Of a stretch of 64,000 nucleotides of DNA, positions 1 to 8,790 are shown piece after piece. How positions within the stretch are numbered: the first letter of the stretch is position 1; each line of letters starts with the position of its first letter. The stretch is from Haemophilus massiliensis. Its GTDB lineage: Bacteria; Pseudomonadota; Gammaproteobacteria; Enterobacterales; Pasteurellaceae. Position numbers and translations under genes: made by a program. The stretch lies in contig LM994636.1 in the NCBI GenBank assembly GCA_000752995.2, forward strand, positions 724,196 to 788,195. Reading direction: 5' to 3'. The notes under the pieces are model-generated. The model had not been told where the DNA came from. It ran no database searches and was given only the letters and a program-made list of their open reading frames with translations.

Positions 1-349
1 TGCCGATCTCCGCCATCCATTCCCGTAAGGCAGAGATAATGATTTCACGCGAGATCATGATGATTGCGGGGAGTGTGACCCAGAAAGAATGCTGATATTC
101 CATGACTAAAGCCAGTGCGGCGACAACCATGACTTTGTCGGCCACAGGATCTAAAAACGCTCCGAAAGGCGTGCTTTGATTCCATTTACGCGCCAGATAA
201 CCATCGAACCAGTCGGTTATGGATGCCACAAAGAAGATAATTGTGGTTACCAGAGGTGCCCAAGTGAAAGGAAGATAAAAGGCAATAATAAAGAAAGGGA
301 TCAGTACGACCCGGAATAATGTCAGAATGGTAGGAAAATTCAATTTCAT
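1..349 (-). CDS. pgsA: CDP-diacylglycerol--glycerol-3-phosphate 3-phosphatidyltransferase (partial, C-terminus outside window)
   Basis: Inner-membrane enzyme that makes phosphatidylglycerol phosphate from CDP-diacylglycerol and glycerol 3-phosphate, the committed step to phosphatidylglycerol and cardiolipin. The first 116 codons are visible; the rest runs off the window start. The full CDP-alcohol phosphotransferase motif is present: D49-G50, A53-R54, G63, D67 and D71, preceded by D46. Hydrophobic segments at about residues 7-25 and 30-45 fit the multi-pass fold. It is read leftward from an ATG at 349, downstream of ilvE but separated from it by a strong terminator, so it probably has its own promoter. 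Identification is firm; only the missing end is unknown. Confidence 0.95.
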   Translation of the reverse strand, partial: MKLNFPTILTLFRVVLIPFFIIAFYLPFTWAPLVTTIIFFVASITDWFDGYLARKWNQSTPFGAFLDPVADKVMVVAALALVMEYQHSFWVTLPAIIMISREIIISALREWMAEIG

Positions 350-424
350 AGAAATTCGGTCAGTAGTCGGTAATTCGACTGTATTTTAAAACAAATTATG
401 CGGCTTGGACAGGGGTATTTTGAG

Positions 425-457
425 GAAAAAAGATTGGATTATAATCCAATCTTTTTT
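425..457 (-). terminator. rho-independent terminator after ilvE
   Basis: Near-perfect hairpin: an AAAGATTGGAT arm, a short TATA loop and an ATCCAATCTTT arm, with runs of A before and T after, so it could stop transcription in either direction. It lies 18 bases past the ilvE stop and separates ilvE from pgsA on the same strand. Confidence 0.85.
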
Positions 458-474
458 CAGTGATTACAGGAGAA

Positions 475-1494
475 TTATTCTACTTTGACAATCCAGCCTG
501 CTGGCGCGTCAATGTCACCGAACTGAATACCGACCAGTTCGTCATAAAGTTTTTTGGTAACCTCGCCGACTTCGGTTTCGGAATAGAATACGTGGAAATT
601 ATCGCCATATTGAATGCCGCCAATTGGCGAGATCACCGCGGCAGTACCGCAGGCGCCGGCTTCTTTAAATTGATCCAATTCATTGATGTACACATCGCCT
701 TCAACGGTTTCCATGCCTAAGCGTTCTTTGGCTAAATAAAGCAGCGAATATTTGGTGATACTAGGCAGAATAGATGGCGATAGCGGGGTAACGAATTTAT
801 TGTCTTTCGTAATCCCAAAAAAGTTTGCCGAACCGACTTCTTCAATTTTGGTGTGCGTGGCCGGATCAAGGTAAATACAATCACTGAAATGGCGTTCTTT
901 GGCCTTTTTACCCGGATACAGACTGGCGGCATAATTTCCGCCGACTTTGGAGGCGCCGGTACCGTGCGGCGCCGCGCGATCGTATTCGGAAACGATAAAA
1001 TTAGTTGGTTTCATGCCGCCTTTGAAATAAGCTCCAACCGGACAGCAGAAAATTGAGAAAATATATTCCGGTGCGGCATTGACGCCGATATTGTCTCCGA
1101 CCCCAATCAAGAATGGGCGTAAATATAAGGTTGCGCCACTGCCGTAAGGCGCAAGCCATTCTTCATTGGCTTTCACCACCTGTTTGCAAGCGTCAATAAA
1201 CATGTCAACCGGGACATTCGGCATCAGTAAGCGTTGTGCGCTGGCCTGCATACGTAGTGCGTTTTGATCCGGTCTGAACAGATTGATTGAACCGTCTTTG
1301 CAGCGGTATGCTTTCAGTCCCTCAAAACATTGTTGACCATAATGTAGTGCGGTTGAACCTTCGCTGATATGTAGTTGATTATCTTGTGTTAATTCGCCTT
1401 TAGACCATTTCCCGTCTTTCCAATAGGCAATATAGCGGTAATCAGTTTTTATATAACTGAAACCTAAATGTTGCCAATCAATATTTTTACTCAT
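475..1494 (-). CDS. ilvE: branched-chain amino acid aminotransferase
   Basis: Cytosolic PLP enzyme (fold type IV) catalysing the last step of leucine, isoleucine and valine synthesis and the first step of their breakdown, with glutamate/2-oxoglutarate as partner. It is 339 residues, the usual length for the larger bacterial BCAT subtype. The PLP-binding lysine is K183 in the motif GASKVGGNY; other family marks are FEGLKAY near residue 58, YLRPF near 124 and the phosphate-cup stretch [14 protein letters not shown] start at 1494, with a TAAGGAAA ribosome binding site. It stands alone between GcvB and pgsA rather than in an ilv cluster. No leader-peptide attenuator is evident in the 150 bases upstream. 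Confidence 0.96.
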   Translation of the reverse strand: MSKNIDWQHLGFSYIKTDYRYIAYWKDGKWSKGELTQDNQLHISEGSTALHYGQQCFEGLKAYRCKDGSINLFRPDQNALRMQASAQRLLMPNVPVDMFIDACKQVVKANEEWLAPYGSGATLYLRPFLIGVGDNIGVNAAPEYIFSIFCCPVGAYFKGGMKPTNFIVSEYDRAAPHGTGASKVGGNYAASLYPGKKAKERHFSDCIYLDPATHTKIEEVGSANFFGITKDNKFVTPLSPSILPSITKYSLLYLAKERLGMETVEGDVYINELDQFKEAGACGTAAVISPIGGIQYGDNFHVFYSETEVGEVTKKLYDELVGIQFGDIDAPAGWIVKVE

Positions 1495-1640
1495 TTTATT
1501 TCCTTACACATTGATACGATAAATTTAATCTACACCATTCCTTATGGGTTGAAAACCGTTTTGGATTAAAATCGGGGGATTTTATCAATTTATTTAATTT
1601 GACAGGGCAATTTCAGTGAGATTGTGGTAGTATGCGCAGA

Positions 1641-1824
1641 TAAAAAAACACCGCTCATATAAGAGCGGTGCGTATAACCTAAATAGGGTTTAAAAAATAT
1701 ACAGGAAGTGAAATGAGTAACTTTATCAGTTACTCTGTCCGGTTTCCCGGACAATATGCAAACACAACATCATACTTAAGTCCGAAACTCTTTAACCAGT
1801 AAGGAATTACCAATCATTAAGTAT
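1641..1824 (-). ncRNA. gcvB: GcvB small regulatory RNA
   Basis: Hfq-dependent RNA that represses many amino-acid and peptide transport mRNAs; in enterobacteria it is divergent from its activator gene gcvA, exactly as here. Read leftward, the region holds the conserved G/U-rich R1 segment (1752-1771, core GATGTTGTGTTTGC), two hairpins (arms GTCCGG/CCGGAC and GAGTAACT/AGTTACTC), the conserved box CACTTCCTGTA (1700-1710), and a terminal hairpin CACCGCTC/GAGCGGTG followed by seven U. Length is about 184 nt, slightly shorter than the roughly 200-nt E. coli RNA. The 5' end at about 1824 is inferred from the promoter at 1832-1860. Confidence 0.92.
1642..1670 (-). terminator. GcvB rho-independent terminator
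   Basis: 8-bp perfect stem (1649-1656 with 1663-1670), 6-base loop, then a 7-base U tract on the minus strand at 1648-1642. It forms the 3' end of GcvB. Confidence 0.9.
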
Positions 1825-1831
1825 GGCGCGT

Positions 1832-1860
1832 ATTGTAGAGAGGTCGTCCGGATTGGACAA
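1832..1860 (-). promoter_or_regulatory. gcvB promoter
   Basis: On the minus strand: -35 TTGTCC (1860-1855), 17-base spacer, -10 TACAAT (1837-1832). This puts the start at about 1824. The remaining 80 bases to gcvA are AT-rich and would be where GcvA binds between the divergent genes; I could not define its site by eye. Confidence 0.75.
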
Positions 1861-1948
1861 TGGATATTTTTTTATTTGATATATTAGAAAAACTAATCCG
1901 AAAATCAGTAACTTATTATAAATTAAATTTTTATTATTGGGAAGATTT

Positions 1949-2845
1949 ATGTATAAACGTTTGCCTCCCCTGAATTCACTGAAAGCATTCGAATGTTCTG
2001 CCCGTCATTTAAGCTTTACTAAAGCGGCGGATGAACTCTTTGTTACCCAAGCGGCGATCAGCCACCAGATAAAACTATTAGAAGATTTTTTAGGCATTGA
2101 GCTATTTAAACGTAAAAATCGTTCGCTGGAATTAACCGAATTCGGTAAAGCTTATTTTACCGATGTCACCAAAATTCTGCACCGTTTGGCGGAAGCGACG
2201 GATAATTTATTGGCGCAGAAAAACGACAAATATCTGGCCATCAGCGTGCCGCAGACGTTCGGTATGCAATGGCTGGTACCGCGGTTGAGTGAGTTTCATC
2301 AGTTGCATCCGGATATTGAAGTGCGTCTGAAAGGAGTAGATCAGGATGAAGGGCTATTAAATAAAGATGTGGATGTAGCGATTTATTACGGCCGAGGAAA
2401 CTGGGATAATTTGCAGGTGGAAAAACTGGCGGAAGAACATTTATTGCTGCTGGCATCGCCGAAATTACTAGCTCAGCAACCGGTCCGTTCACAAGAAGAT
2501 CTTAAAAAGCATACCTTAATTCACATTTATACCCGCGATAACTGGCAAAATATGGCGAATTATTTACAATTGGACGGCCTGGATATTCAGCACGGACCGC
2601 TGTTCAGCCACACTTTTATGGCGTTGCAGGCGGCGGTGCACGGGCAAGGTATTGTGCTGGCAAACCGCGTGTTGGCACAGCAAGAAATCAGCAACGGCAA
2701 TCTGCAAATCGTATTACCGACCAATTTGAAAGATCCGAAATCCTTTTATGTGGTAAATCGCCTCGATAAAGCCAATGACGCGCAAATTGCGGCATTTCGT
2801 GATTGGATCATCAAGGCAATGAAACAGAGTGGCAGCGATGAATAA
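1949..2845 (+). CDS. gcvA: glycine cleavage system transcriptional regulator GcvA (LysR family)
   Basis: LysR-type regulator which in E. coli activates or represses the gcvTHP glycine cleavage operon according to glycine/purine status and activates the gcvB small RNA. 298 residues. The N-terminal winged helix-turn-helix (about residues 5-62) contains the family sequence [16 protein letters not shown]; the rest is the two-lobed effector domain, including the family stretch [13 protein letters not shown] chose the ATG at 1949 (MYKRLPPL) over an in-frame TTG at 1937 because it matches the GcvA N-terminus and follows GGGAAG. It is divergent from gcvB. Its stop overlaps the start of rlmM by 8 bases, suggesting translational coupling. 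Confidence 0.94.
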   Translation: MYKRLPPLNSLKAFECSARHLSFTKAADELFVTQAAISHQIKLLEDFLGIELFKRKNRSLELTEFGKAYFTDVTKILHRLAEATDNLLAQKNDKYLAISVPQTFGMQWLVPRLSEFHQLHPDIEVRLKGVDQDEGLLNKDVDVAIYYGRGNWDNLQVEKLAEEHLLLLASPKLLAQQPVRSQEDLKKHTLIHIYTRDNWQNMANYLQLDGLDIQHGPLFSHTFMALQAAVHGQGIVLANRVLAQQEISNGNLQIVLPTNLKDPKSFYVVNRLDKANDAQIAAFRDWIIKAMKQSGSDE

Positions 2846-3929
2846 GTTAGCATTATATTGCCGTGCCGGGTTTGAAAAAGAAGCCGCCGCAGAAATCACC
2901 GATAAAGCGACACAACTGAATATTTTCGGTTTTGCTCGCGTTATAGAGAACAGCGGTTATGTGATTTTTGAATGTTATCAACCGCATGAGGCGGATCGAC
3001 TGGTGCGTGAAATTCCGTTTAATCAGTTGATTTTCGCTCGCCAGATGATGGTCGTGTCGGACTTGTTGCAAGATTTACCACCGCAGGATCGCATTAGCCC
3101 GATTATCGCGCAGTACCAGCGAATTGAACGGTTAGTCCCTTTACACCAAAGCAATGAGATTCGGGTGGAAACCGCCGATACCAACGATGCCAAAGCGCTT
3201 TCAGGATTTTGCCGAAAATTTACCGTACCGTTGCGCAACGCCTTGAAACAACAGGGCTGGCTGTGCACTCAGGCGAATGAAAAGTGCGGTCTGACATTGC
3301 ACATTTTTTTCATCCAATCCGACCGTTGTTATGTTGGCTATTCTTATAACGACAATCATTCGCCGCATTTTATGGGAATTATGCGACTGAAATTCCCGCC
3401 TCAGGCACCGAGTCGCTCGACGCTGAAACTGGAAGAAGCGATTCTGACTTTTATTCCGCGTCGGCACGAGGCACGGCATTTCAATGAAAATATGTACGCG
3501 GTGGATCTCGGTGCCTGCCCGGGCGGTTGGACCTATCAGCTGGTAAAGCGCGGTCTGTTTGTGTATGCCGTTGATCACGGAAAAATGGCGGCGAGCCTGT
3601 ATGATACGGGACGCATTGAACATTGTGCGGAAGATGGTTTTAAATTTCAGCCGCCGAAACACCGCCGTATTGATTGGCTGGTGTGCGATATGGTAGAGCA
3701 GCCAAGTCGCATTGCCGCCTTAATCAGCAAATGGCTGATTAACGGCTGGTGCAACGAAACCATTTTCAATCTGAAATTGCCGATGAAAAAACGTTATGCC
3801 GAAGTATGCCGCTGTTTGCATGACATCCGGCAGGTGCTGCAACAACAGGGATTGCGTTTTTCTATGCAGGCTAAACATCTTTATCATGACCGGGAAGAAA
3901 TTACCGTGCATATTAAGCTCACTCGCTAA
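2838..3929 (+). CDS. rlmM: 23S rRNA (cytidine-2498 2'-O)-methyltransferase
   Basis: Methylates the 2'-OH of C2498 in 23S rRNA using S-adenosylmethionine. 363 residues, normal for the family. The N-terminal part (about 1-170) is a THUMP-like RNA-binding region; the C-terminal Rossmann methyltransferase carries [12 protein letters not shown] near residue 222 (SAM binding) and KLPMKKR near 312 (catalytic lysine region). The ATG at 2838 (MNKLALYCR) fits the family better than the GTG at 2829. It overlaps gcvA by 8 bases; the same gcvA-rlmM order is known in enterobacteria. A copy of the uptake signal lies inside the gene near 3281. Confidence 0.95.
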   Translation: MNKLALYCRAGFEKEAAAEITDKATQLNIFGFARVIENSGYVIFECYQPHEADRLVREIPFNQLIFARQMMVVSDLLQDLPPQDRISPIIAQYQRIERLVPLHQSNEIRVETADTNDAKALSGFCRKFTVPLRNALKQQGWLCTQANEKCGLTLHIFFIQSDRCYVGYSYNDNHSPHFMGIMRLKFPPQAPSRSTLKLEEAILTFIPRRHEARHFNENMYAVDLGACPGGWTYQLVKRGLFVYAVDHGKMAASLYDTGRIEHCAEDGFKFQPPKHRRIDWLVCDMVEQPSRIAALISKWLINGWCNETIFNLKLPMKKRYAEVCRCLHDIRQVLQQQGLRFSMQAKHLYHDREEITVHIKLTR

Positions 3930-4000
3930 AGCTACATCGGTGCGGCATACCGCGCCGATTGTCTGCAATAAAACTTCTCGAATTCCGACCGCACTTTTTA

Positions 4001-4029
4001 TTGTCCTTTGCGGAAAAACTCAATATAAT
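4001..4029 (+). promoter_or_regulatory. uvrD promoter
   Basis: -35 TTGTCC (4001-4006), 17-base spacer, perfect -10 TATAAT (4024-4029), predicted start about 4036. This places the LexA box at 4035-4050 right over the start site. Confidence 0.8.
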
Positions 4030-4034
4030 TTAGC

Positions 4035-4050
4035 CTGTATAAAAAAACAG
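4035..4050 (+). promoter_or_regulatory. LexA (SOS) box upstream of uvrD
   Basis: CTGT, eight A/T bases, ACAG: an exact match to the invariant CTGT-N8-ACAG of gammaproteobacterial LexA sites. It begins at the predicted transcription start of uvrD and ends 10 bases before the ATG. uvrD is SOS-induced in E. coli, so the call agrees with known biology. Confidence 0.88.
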
Positions 4051-4060
4051 TGGTGATGTA

Positions 4061-6244
4061 ATGGATATTTCTGAATTACTTGACGGATTAAATGATAAAC
4101 AACGCGAAGCAGTTGCCGCGCCCTTAGGCAATTATCTGGTGCTGGCTGGAGCGGGCAGCGGTAAAACTCGAGTGCTGACATACCGCATTGCTTGGCTTAT
4201 TGCGGTGGAACATATCGCGGAAGGCAGTATCATGGCGGTGACTTTTACTAATAAAGCGGCAGCGGAAATGCGTCAGCGGATTGATGCCACGCTGACTCAA
4301 TATTCATCGCAGCGTTTATTCGGTATGTGGGTCGGCACCTTTCACAGTATCGCTCATCGTCTATTGCGCGCACATCACGCTGACGCCGATCTGCCGCAGG
4401 ATTTCCAGATTCTGGACAGCGAGGATCAGCTGCGACTGGTGAAGCGTTTGATGAAGCTGCATCATTACGACGAAAAAATGTACCCTTACAAACAAGCGTG
4501 CTGGTATATCAATAATAAAAAAGAAGAAGGGTTACGCCCCGATCAGATTGATGATAACAATGATCCGCAGGAGCGGGAATGGATCCGCATTTACCGCATT
4601 TATCAGGACGCCTGTGATCGCGCAGGTCTGGTCGATTTTTCCGAACTGTTGCTGCGCGCTTATGAACTATGGCTGAAAAAACCGGTTATTTTGCAGCGTT
4701 ATCGCCAGCGTTTTCAACACATTCTGGTGGACGAATTTCAGGATACCAACAAAATTCAATATGCGTGGATTAAATTGCTTGCCGGAGAACAGGGCAAGCT
4801 GATGATTGTCGGTGATGATGATCAGTCGATTTATGGCTGGCGTGGCGCGCAGGTTGAGAATATTCACCGCTTTTTGCAGGATTTCCGTCATGCACGGACT
4901 ATTCGCCTTGAACAGAATTACCGTTCGACGGGCAATATTTTGCAAAGTGCCAATCACTTAATTGCCAATAACAATAACCGACTAGGCAAAGATTTATGGA
5001 CTAACGGCGAGCAGGGCGAACCGGTTGGGATTTATGCGGCGTTCAATGAATTGGATGAAGCGTTGTTTGTGGCAAGTCAGATTAATATCTGGTTGGAAGA
5101 GGGCGGTAAACTGGATGATTGCGCGGTATTGTATCGTAGCAACAGCCAGTCACGTGTGATTGAAGAAGCCCTGATTCGGGCGAAAATTCCATATCGCATT
5201 TATGGCGGCATGCGTTTCTTTGAACGACAGGAAATTAAAGACGCGCTGGCTTATTTGCGTTTGATCGCCAACCGTCAGGATGATGCCGCCTTTGAACGCG
5301 TGGTCAATACGCCGCCGCGCGGTATCGGTGATCGTACGCTTGACAGTTTGCGGACGTTAACCCGCGAACGGCAGATCACGCTATGGCAGGCAACGCAGGT
5401 GGCGATTCAGGAAAATATGCTATCCGTTCGCGCTGCGACCGCACTTGTGCGGTTTCTTGAACTGGTTAACTCACTGCAACGCGATACGGAAGAAATGCCG
5501 TTATTTGCACAGACGGATTTCGTGATTAAGCATTCCGGCTTATATGATATGTATAAGCAGGAAAAAGGCGAGAAGGGCGAAGTGCGGATCGAAAATCTGG
5601 AAGAATTGGTCACTGCCACCAGGGAATTTGTTAAACCGGACGAGGCAGAGGAAATGTCTGATTTGACCGCCTTCTTAACTCACGCCTCTCTTGAAGCAGG
5701 CGAAGAACAGGCTTCGCCGCACCAATCCTGTGTGCAGATGATGACGCTGCATTCGGCGAAGGGGCTGGAGTTTGCTCGCGTGTTTATTGTCGGCGTGGAA
5801 GAAGGGCTGTTTCCGAGTTTTCGTTCCTTTGAAGAACCGGGTAGACTGGAGGAAGAACGCCGTTTAGCTTATGTAGGTATTACTCGGGCGAAGAAAAAAT
5901 TGACCCTGTGTTATGCGGAAAGCCGCCGTTTATATGCCAAAGAAGAGCGTCATTTGCCGTCGCGTTTTATTGCCGAATTGCCGAGCGACTGCATTCAGGA
6001 AGTGCGCCTGCGCGGCACCGTCACCCGCGCCTATAACCGCAGTGCGGTGGGCAGTATTGCGCCGGCATCCGTATTGTCGGAAAGTGATTGGAAAAGCGGA
6101 CAAAAAGTGAGACATGCGAAGTTTGGCGTGGGAACCGTCATCAACGTGGAAGGCGCGGACAACCAAACCCGTTTGCAAGTTGCATTTCAGGGACAGGGCA
6201 TTAAATGGCTGATTGCCGCGTTGGCAAAATTGGAAAAACTGTGA
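4061..6244 (+). CDS. uvrD: ATP-dependent DNA helicase II UvrD
   Basis: Superfamily 1A 3'-to-5' helicase that removes UvrC and the incised strand in nucleotide excision repair and unwinds DNA in mismatch repair. 727 residues, close to the 720-residue E. coli enzyme. Motif I (AGAGSGKT, 29-36), motif II (VDEFQDTN near 223), DDDQSIYGWRGA (motif III) and the C-terminal motifs with MTLHSAKGLEF and ERRLAYVGITRAKK are all intact. The extreme C-terminus has the Tudor-like region (VRHAKFGVGTV) that contacts RNA polymerase. It stands alone behind its own SOS-controlled promoter. Confidence 0.97.
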   Translation: MDISELLDGLNDKQREAVAAPLGNYLVLAGAGSGKTRVLTYRIAWLIAVEHIAEGSIMAVTFTNKAAAEMRQRIDATLTQYSSQRLFGMWVGTFHSIAHRLLRAHHADADLPQDFQILDSEDQLRLVKRLMKLHHYDEKMYPYKQACWYINNKKEEGLRPDQIDDNNDPQEREWIRIYRIYQDACDRAGLVDFSELLLRAYELWLKKPVILQRYRQRFQHILVDEFQDTNKIQYAWIKLLAGEQGKLMIVGDDDQSIYGWRGAQVENIHRFLQDFRHARTIRLEQNYRSTGNILQSANHLIANNNNRLGKDLWTNGEQGEPVGIYAAFNELDEALFVASQINIWLEEGGKLDDCAVLYRSNSQSRVIEEALIRAKIPYRIYGGMRFFERQEIKDALAYLRLIANRQDDAAFERVVNTPPRGIGDRTLDSLRTLTRERQITLWQATQVAIQENMLSVRAATALVRFLELVNSLQRDTEEMPLFAQTDFVIKHSGLYDMYKQEKGEKGEVRIENLEELVTATREFVKPDEAEEMSDLTAFLTHASLEAGEEQASPHQSCVQMMTLHSAKGLEFARVFIVGVEEGLFPSFRSFEEPGRLEEERRLAYVGITRAKKKLTLCYAESRRLYAKEERHLPSRFIAELPSDCIQEVRLRGTVTRAYNRSAVGSIAPASVLSESDWKSGQKVRHAKFGVGTVINVEGADNQTRLQVAFQGQGIKWLIAALAKLEKL

Positions 6245-6275
6245 AAAAAATTACCGCACTTTGAGCATGGGGAAA

Positions 6276-6302
6276 GGCAGCCTTGCGCTGAATAAGGCTG
6301 CC
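6276..6302. terminator. convergent hairpin between uvrD and modE
   Basis: 9-bp perfect stem GGCAGCCTT/AAGGCTGCC with a 9-base loop between two convergent genes. Neither side has a strong U tract, so it may terminate weakly in both directions or protect 3' ends. Confidence 0.55.
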
Positions 6303-6313
6303 GCTAAGTCGGC

Positions 6314-7090
6314 TTAATACAACGTGAGCAATACGATTTGTTCCGGATCAATAGTACAGTAGACTTCTTCATCCACACGGAATTCTTCATTTTTACCGAC
6401 GGTCGCGCAGCATTCGGTATTGTCTCTGAGTGATAGAATCACTTCTTTGACATGTGCTTTGTCGGTTATTGCACTGATATTTGCGCAAAAGCAGTTTTGG
6501 GTGTTTACCGGCGGGGTATGATGCAGTTTTACCCAAGGCGCTTTCACCATAATCATCACTTCTTTGCCGGAAACAAGCTGCAAACGCGCCGCACTTTGCG
6601 CCGTAATTGAAGCGATAAGCGGCTGCGGAAAACCATTAATGCCGATTTCCACATAGCAGTGAATATCTTGTAAACGCAAGTATTTGACTTGACCGAAAAA
6701 CTGGTTTCGGGCGCTGCTTTGCAAAGAGAAGCGGGCGGTGGCGGAAAGCAGGCTGTCAAGCGGCACGCTTTCATCTTGTAGGATCGCAAACGCTTTTTGT
6801 TGGGTTTGTTCCAGTAAATCATAGAGTTGCAGCAAGCGCTGGGCATACACCGTCAGCATTGTACCGCCGCCGTTTTTGCCGCCGATATTGCGTTCGAGCA
6901 AGGGTTTCGGACTGATCGCATTCATTGCTTCCAGATGATCCCATGCACTTTTGTAGCTGACTTGTGCATTTTTCGCCGCTTGATTAATTGAACCGTATTG
7001 CTGAATTGCTTTTAGCAGACGGATCCGCTTCGGATCGACAAAAAGTTGTCGTTGCAGTTTTATTGTGAGAAGAATTTCTGTTTCCGACAT
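6314..7090 (-). CDS. modE: molybdate-responsive transcriptional regulator ModE
   Basis: Dimeric regulator that binds molybdate and represses the molybdate uptake operon when the metal is plentiful. 258 residues, as in the full-length two-part family. The N-terminal winged helix (about residues 18-80) contains GSINQAAKNAQVSYKSAWDHLEAMN and is typical of ModE; the C-terminal half has two TOBE/Mop molybdate-binding modules (about 125-190 and 195-257). ATG start at 7090. It is divergent from modA, its expected target, with a 128-base shared control region. Confidence 0.95.
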   Translation of the reverse strand: MSETEILLTIKLQRQLFVDPKRIRLLKAIQQYGSINQAAKNAQVSYKSAWDHLEAMNAISPKPLLERNIGGKNGGGTMLTVYAQRLLQLYDLLEQTQQKAFAILQDESVPLDSLLSATARFSLQSSARNQFFGQVKYLRLQDIHCYVEIGINGFPQPLIASITAQSAARLQLVSGKEVMIMVKAPWVKLHHTPPVNTQNCFCANISAITDKAHVKEVILSLRDNTECCATVGKNEEFRVDEEVYCTIDPEQIVLLTLY

Positions 7091-7166
7091 AAGTATTGCT
7101 CCATGTTGACTGGTTGATTTATTTTAATGGAAAGTTCTTTTTTTCTGTAGCTTTTATTTTTCGATT

Positions 7167-7190
7167 CGTTATATAATCCCATGCATATTG
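7167..7190 (+). promoter_or_regulatory. modA promoter with candidate ModE operator
   Basis: A perfect -10 TATAAT (7172-7177) overlaps CGTTATAT (7167-7174), which matches the left half of the ModE operator. The right half is degenerate (ATATTG at 7185-7190 instead of ATATAACG). Overlap with the -10 suits repression of modABC by ModE-molybdate. The operator call rests on one good half-site. Confidence 0.5.
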
Positions 7191-7218
7191 CTTCTATGTT
7201 ACATTTATGGAGAACATT

Positions 7219-7983
7219 ATGCCTAATATTAAACAATTTGCCCGTGCCGTTATGTTGAGCTGCGCAGTACTTGCGTTATCTGTTCAAGCGAAAATCACCG
7301 TTTTTGCTGCGGCGTCAATGACCAATGCGTTGGAAGATGTGAAAGCGGCATATCTGAAAGCCAATCCGAATGAAGAAATTGATTTCTCCTTTGCTTCTTC
7401 TTCCGTACTGGCCCGCCAGATTACTGAAGGGGCGCCGGCGGATGTATTTATTTCCGCGGACCAAAAATGGATGGATTTCCTGGCAGAAAAAAATGCTATT
7501 GTGTCGGATAGCCGTTTTGATTTGGTCGGCAACAAATTAGTGATGATTGCGCCGGAAAAAAGCCAGGTTGAGCATGTCGATTTAACTGATGATAAATGGC
7601 AAGCCGTATTAAAAGACAGCTATCTGGCGGTTGGCGATCCGGCACATGTTCCGGCGGGCAAATATGCCAAAGCGGCATTTACTCATTTAAACCAATGGAA
7701 TGCGCTGGAAGACAAACTTGCGCGCGCAAATAATGTGCGTGCGGCACTGGCATTAGTGGAGCAGGGTGAATCGCCGTTAGGCGTAGTGTATGCCACCGAT
7801 GCGGCAGCAAGCAAGAAAGTGAAAGTGGTTGCGGTATTCCCGAATGGTTCGCATCCGCCGGTAGAATATCCCGCTGCGATCGTCGCCGGTCATGATAATC
7901 AGGAAAGTCGGAACTTTTTGAATTATTTAAAATCCGAACCAGCGAAAAAAATATTTGAACAATTCGGTTTTTCCAGTAAATAA
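7219..7983 (+). CDS. modA: molybdate ABC transporter, periplasmic binding protein
   Basis: Periplasmic protein that captures molybdate (and tungstate) and delivers it to the ModBC transporter. A Sec signal peptide (about residues 1-24, ending VQA) precedes the mature start KITVFAAASM, the classic ModA beginning whose serine contacts the oxyanion; FASSSVLARQI and the GAPADVFISAD motif are also family marks. 254 residues. I chose the ATG at 7219 because GGAG lies 7 bases upstream; the in-frame ATG at 7207 has no ribosome site. First gene of modABC, with a terminator-like hairpin after it. Confidence 0.95.
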   Translation: MPNIKQFARAVMLSCAVLALSVQAKITVFAAASMTNALEDVKAAYLKANPNEEIDFSFASSSVLARQITEGAPADVFISADQKWMDFLAEKNAIVSDSRFDLVGNKLVMIAPEKSQVEHVDLTDDKWQAVLKDSYLAVGDPAHVPAGKYAKAAFTHLNQWNALEDKLARANNVRAALALVEQGESPLGVVYATDAAASKKVKVVAVFPNGSHPPVEYPAAIVAGHDNQESRNFLNYLKSEPAKKIFEQFGFSSK

Positions 7984-7992
7984 TAAAGACGG

Positions 7993-8024
7993 GCGGAGGA
8001 AATAAATAGCCTCCGCATTTTTTT
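7993..8024 (+). terminator. intra-operon terminator between modA and modB
   Basis: Stem GCGGAGG (7993-7999) with CCTCCGC (8010-8016), 10-base loop, then seven T. It has the full form of a rho-independent terminator yet lies inside the modABC operon, 10 bases past modA. It would give more ModA than ModBC, as binding proteins usually need. Confidence 0.75.
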
Positions 8025-8064
8025 CGTTACGCGATTATAGGAAAACGGATTATTTGGCGTCTTT

Positions 8065-8790
8065 ATGTCATCATTGTTTGATTATTTCCAACTCTCTCAG
8101 CCCGAGATCAACGCGATTTTATTAAGTCTTAAAGTCGCGTTGATCTCTATTTTTGTAAGTCTCCCCCTTTCGATTTTTCTTGCTTGGTTGCTGACGCGTA
8201 AAACATTTTGGGGAAAATCGGTGTTAAATGGCATTATTCATTTGCCACTGGTATTGCCGCCGGTGGTGATTGGTTATTTGCTGTTGGTTATCATGGGACG
8301 CAACGGCATTATCGGACGTTATTTGCAGCAATGGTTTGATTTCAGTTTTGGTTTTAACTGGTACGGTGCGGCGCTGGCATCGGCGATTGTCGCATTGCCG
8401 CTGGTGGTGCGTTCAATTCGATTGGCGCTGGAAAGCGTAGATTTTAAGCTGGAGCAGGCGGCAAGAACATTAGGTGCATCTGGGTTAAAAACTTTTTTTA
8501 CCATTACCTTACCGCTTTCTCTACCGGGAATACTGGCCGGACTAATTCTCGGGTTTGCCCGCTCTTTAGGTGAATTCGGCGCCACCATTACTTTTGTCTC
8601 CAATATTCCGAAAGTCACTCAGACAATTCCGCTTGCGATGTTTTCCTTTATTGAAACGCCGGGTGCAGAAGGTGCGGCAGCACGGCTTTGTTTGATTGCG
8701 ATTATTATTTCGTTGATTTCATTATTGTTATCGGAATGGCTGGCGAAACGCACACAGAAAAAATTGGGGCAGATGAATGCTGGAAATTAA
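8065..8790 (+). CDS. modB: molybdate ABC transporter permease
   Basis: Inner-membrane channel subunit of the molybdate importer. 241 residues with about five or six membrane segments and the EAA loop near residues 130-165 (ending [17 protein letters not shown]...), where the permease docks on ModC. The run [11 protein letters not shown] is highly conserved in ModB. ATG start at 8065. Its 3' end overlaps modC by 14 bases, so modB and modC are almost certainly translated together. Confidence 0.94.
   Translation: MSSLFDYFQLSQPEINAILLSLKVALISIFVSLPLSIFLAWLLTRKTFWGKSVLNGIIHLPLVLPPVVIGYLLLVIMGRNGIIGRYLQQWFDFSFGFNWYGAALASAIVALPLVVRSIRLALESVDFKLEQAARTLGASGLKTFFTITLPLSLPGILAGLILGFARSLGEFGATITFVSNIPKVTQTIPLAMFSFIETPGAEGAAARLCLIAIIISLISLLLSEWLAKRTQKKLGQMNAGN

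Noticed and set aside
1495..1640. ilv-type leader peptide or attenuator before ilvE
   Set aside because: No short frame rich in Leu, Ile or Val codons followed by a terminator was seen.
3201..3662. 153-codon minus-strand open frame inside rlmM
   Set aside because: rlmM is strongly conserved on the plus strand throughout; the antisense frame has no family features.
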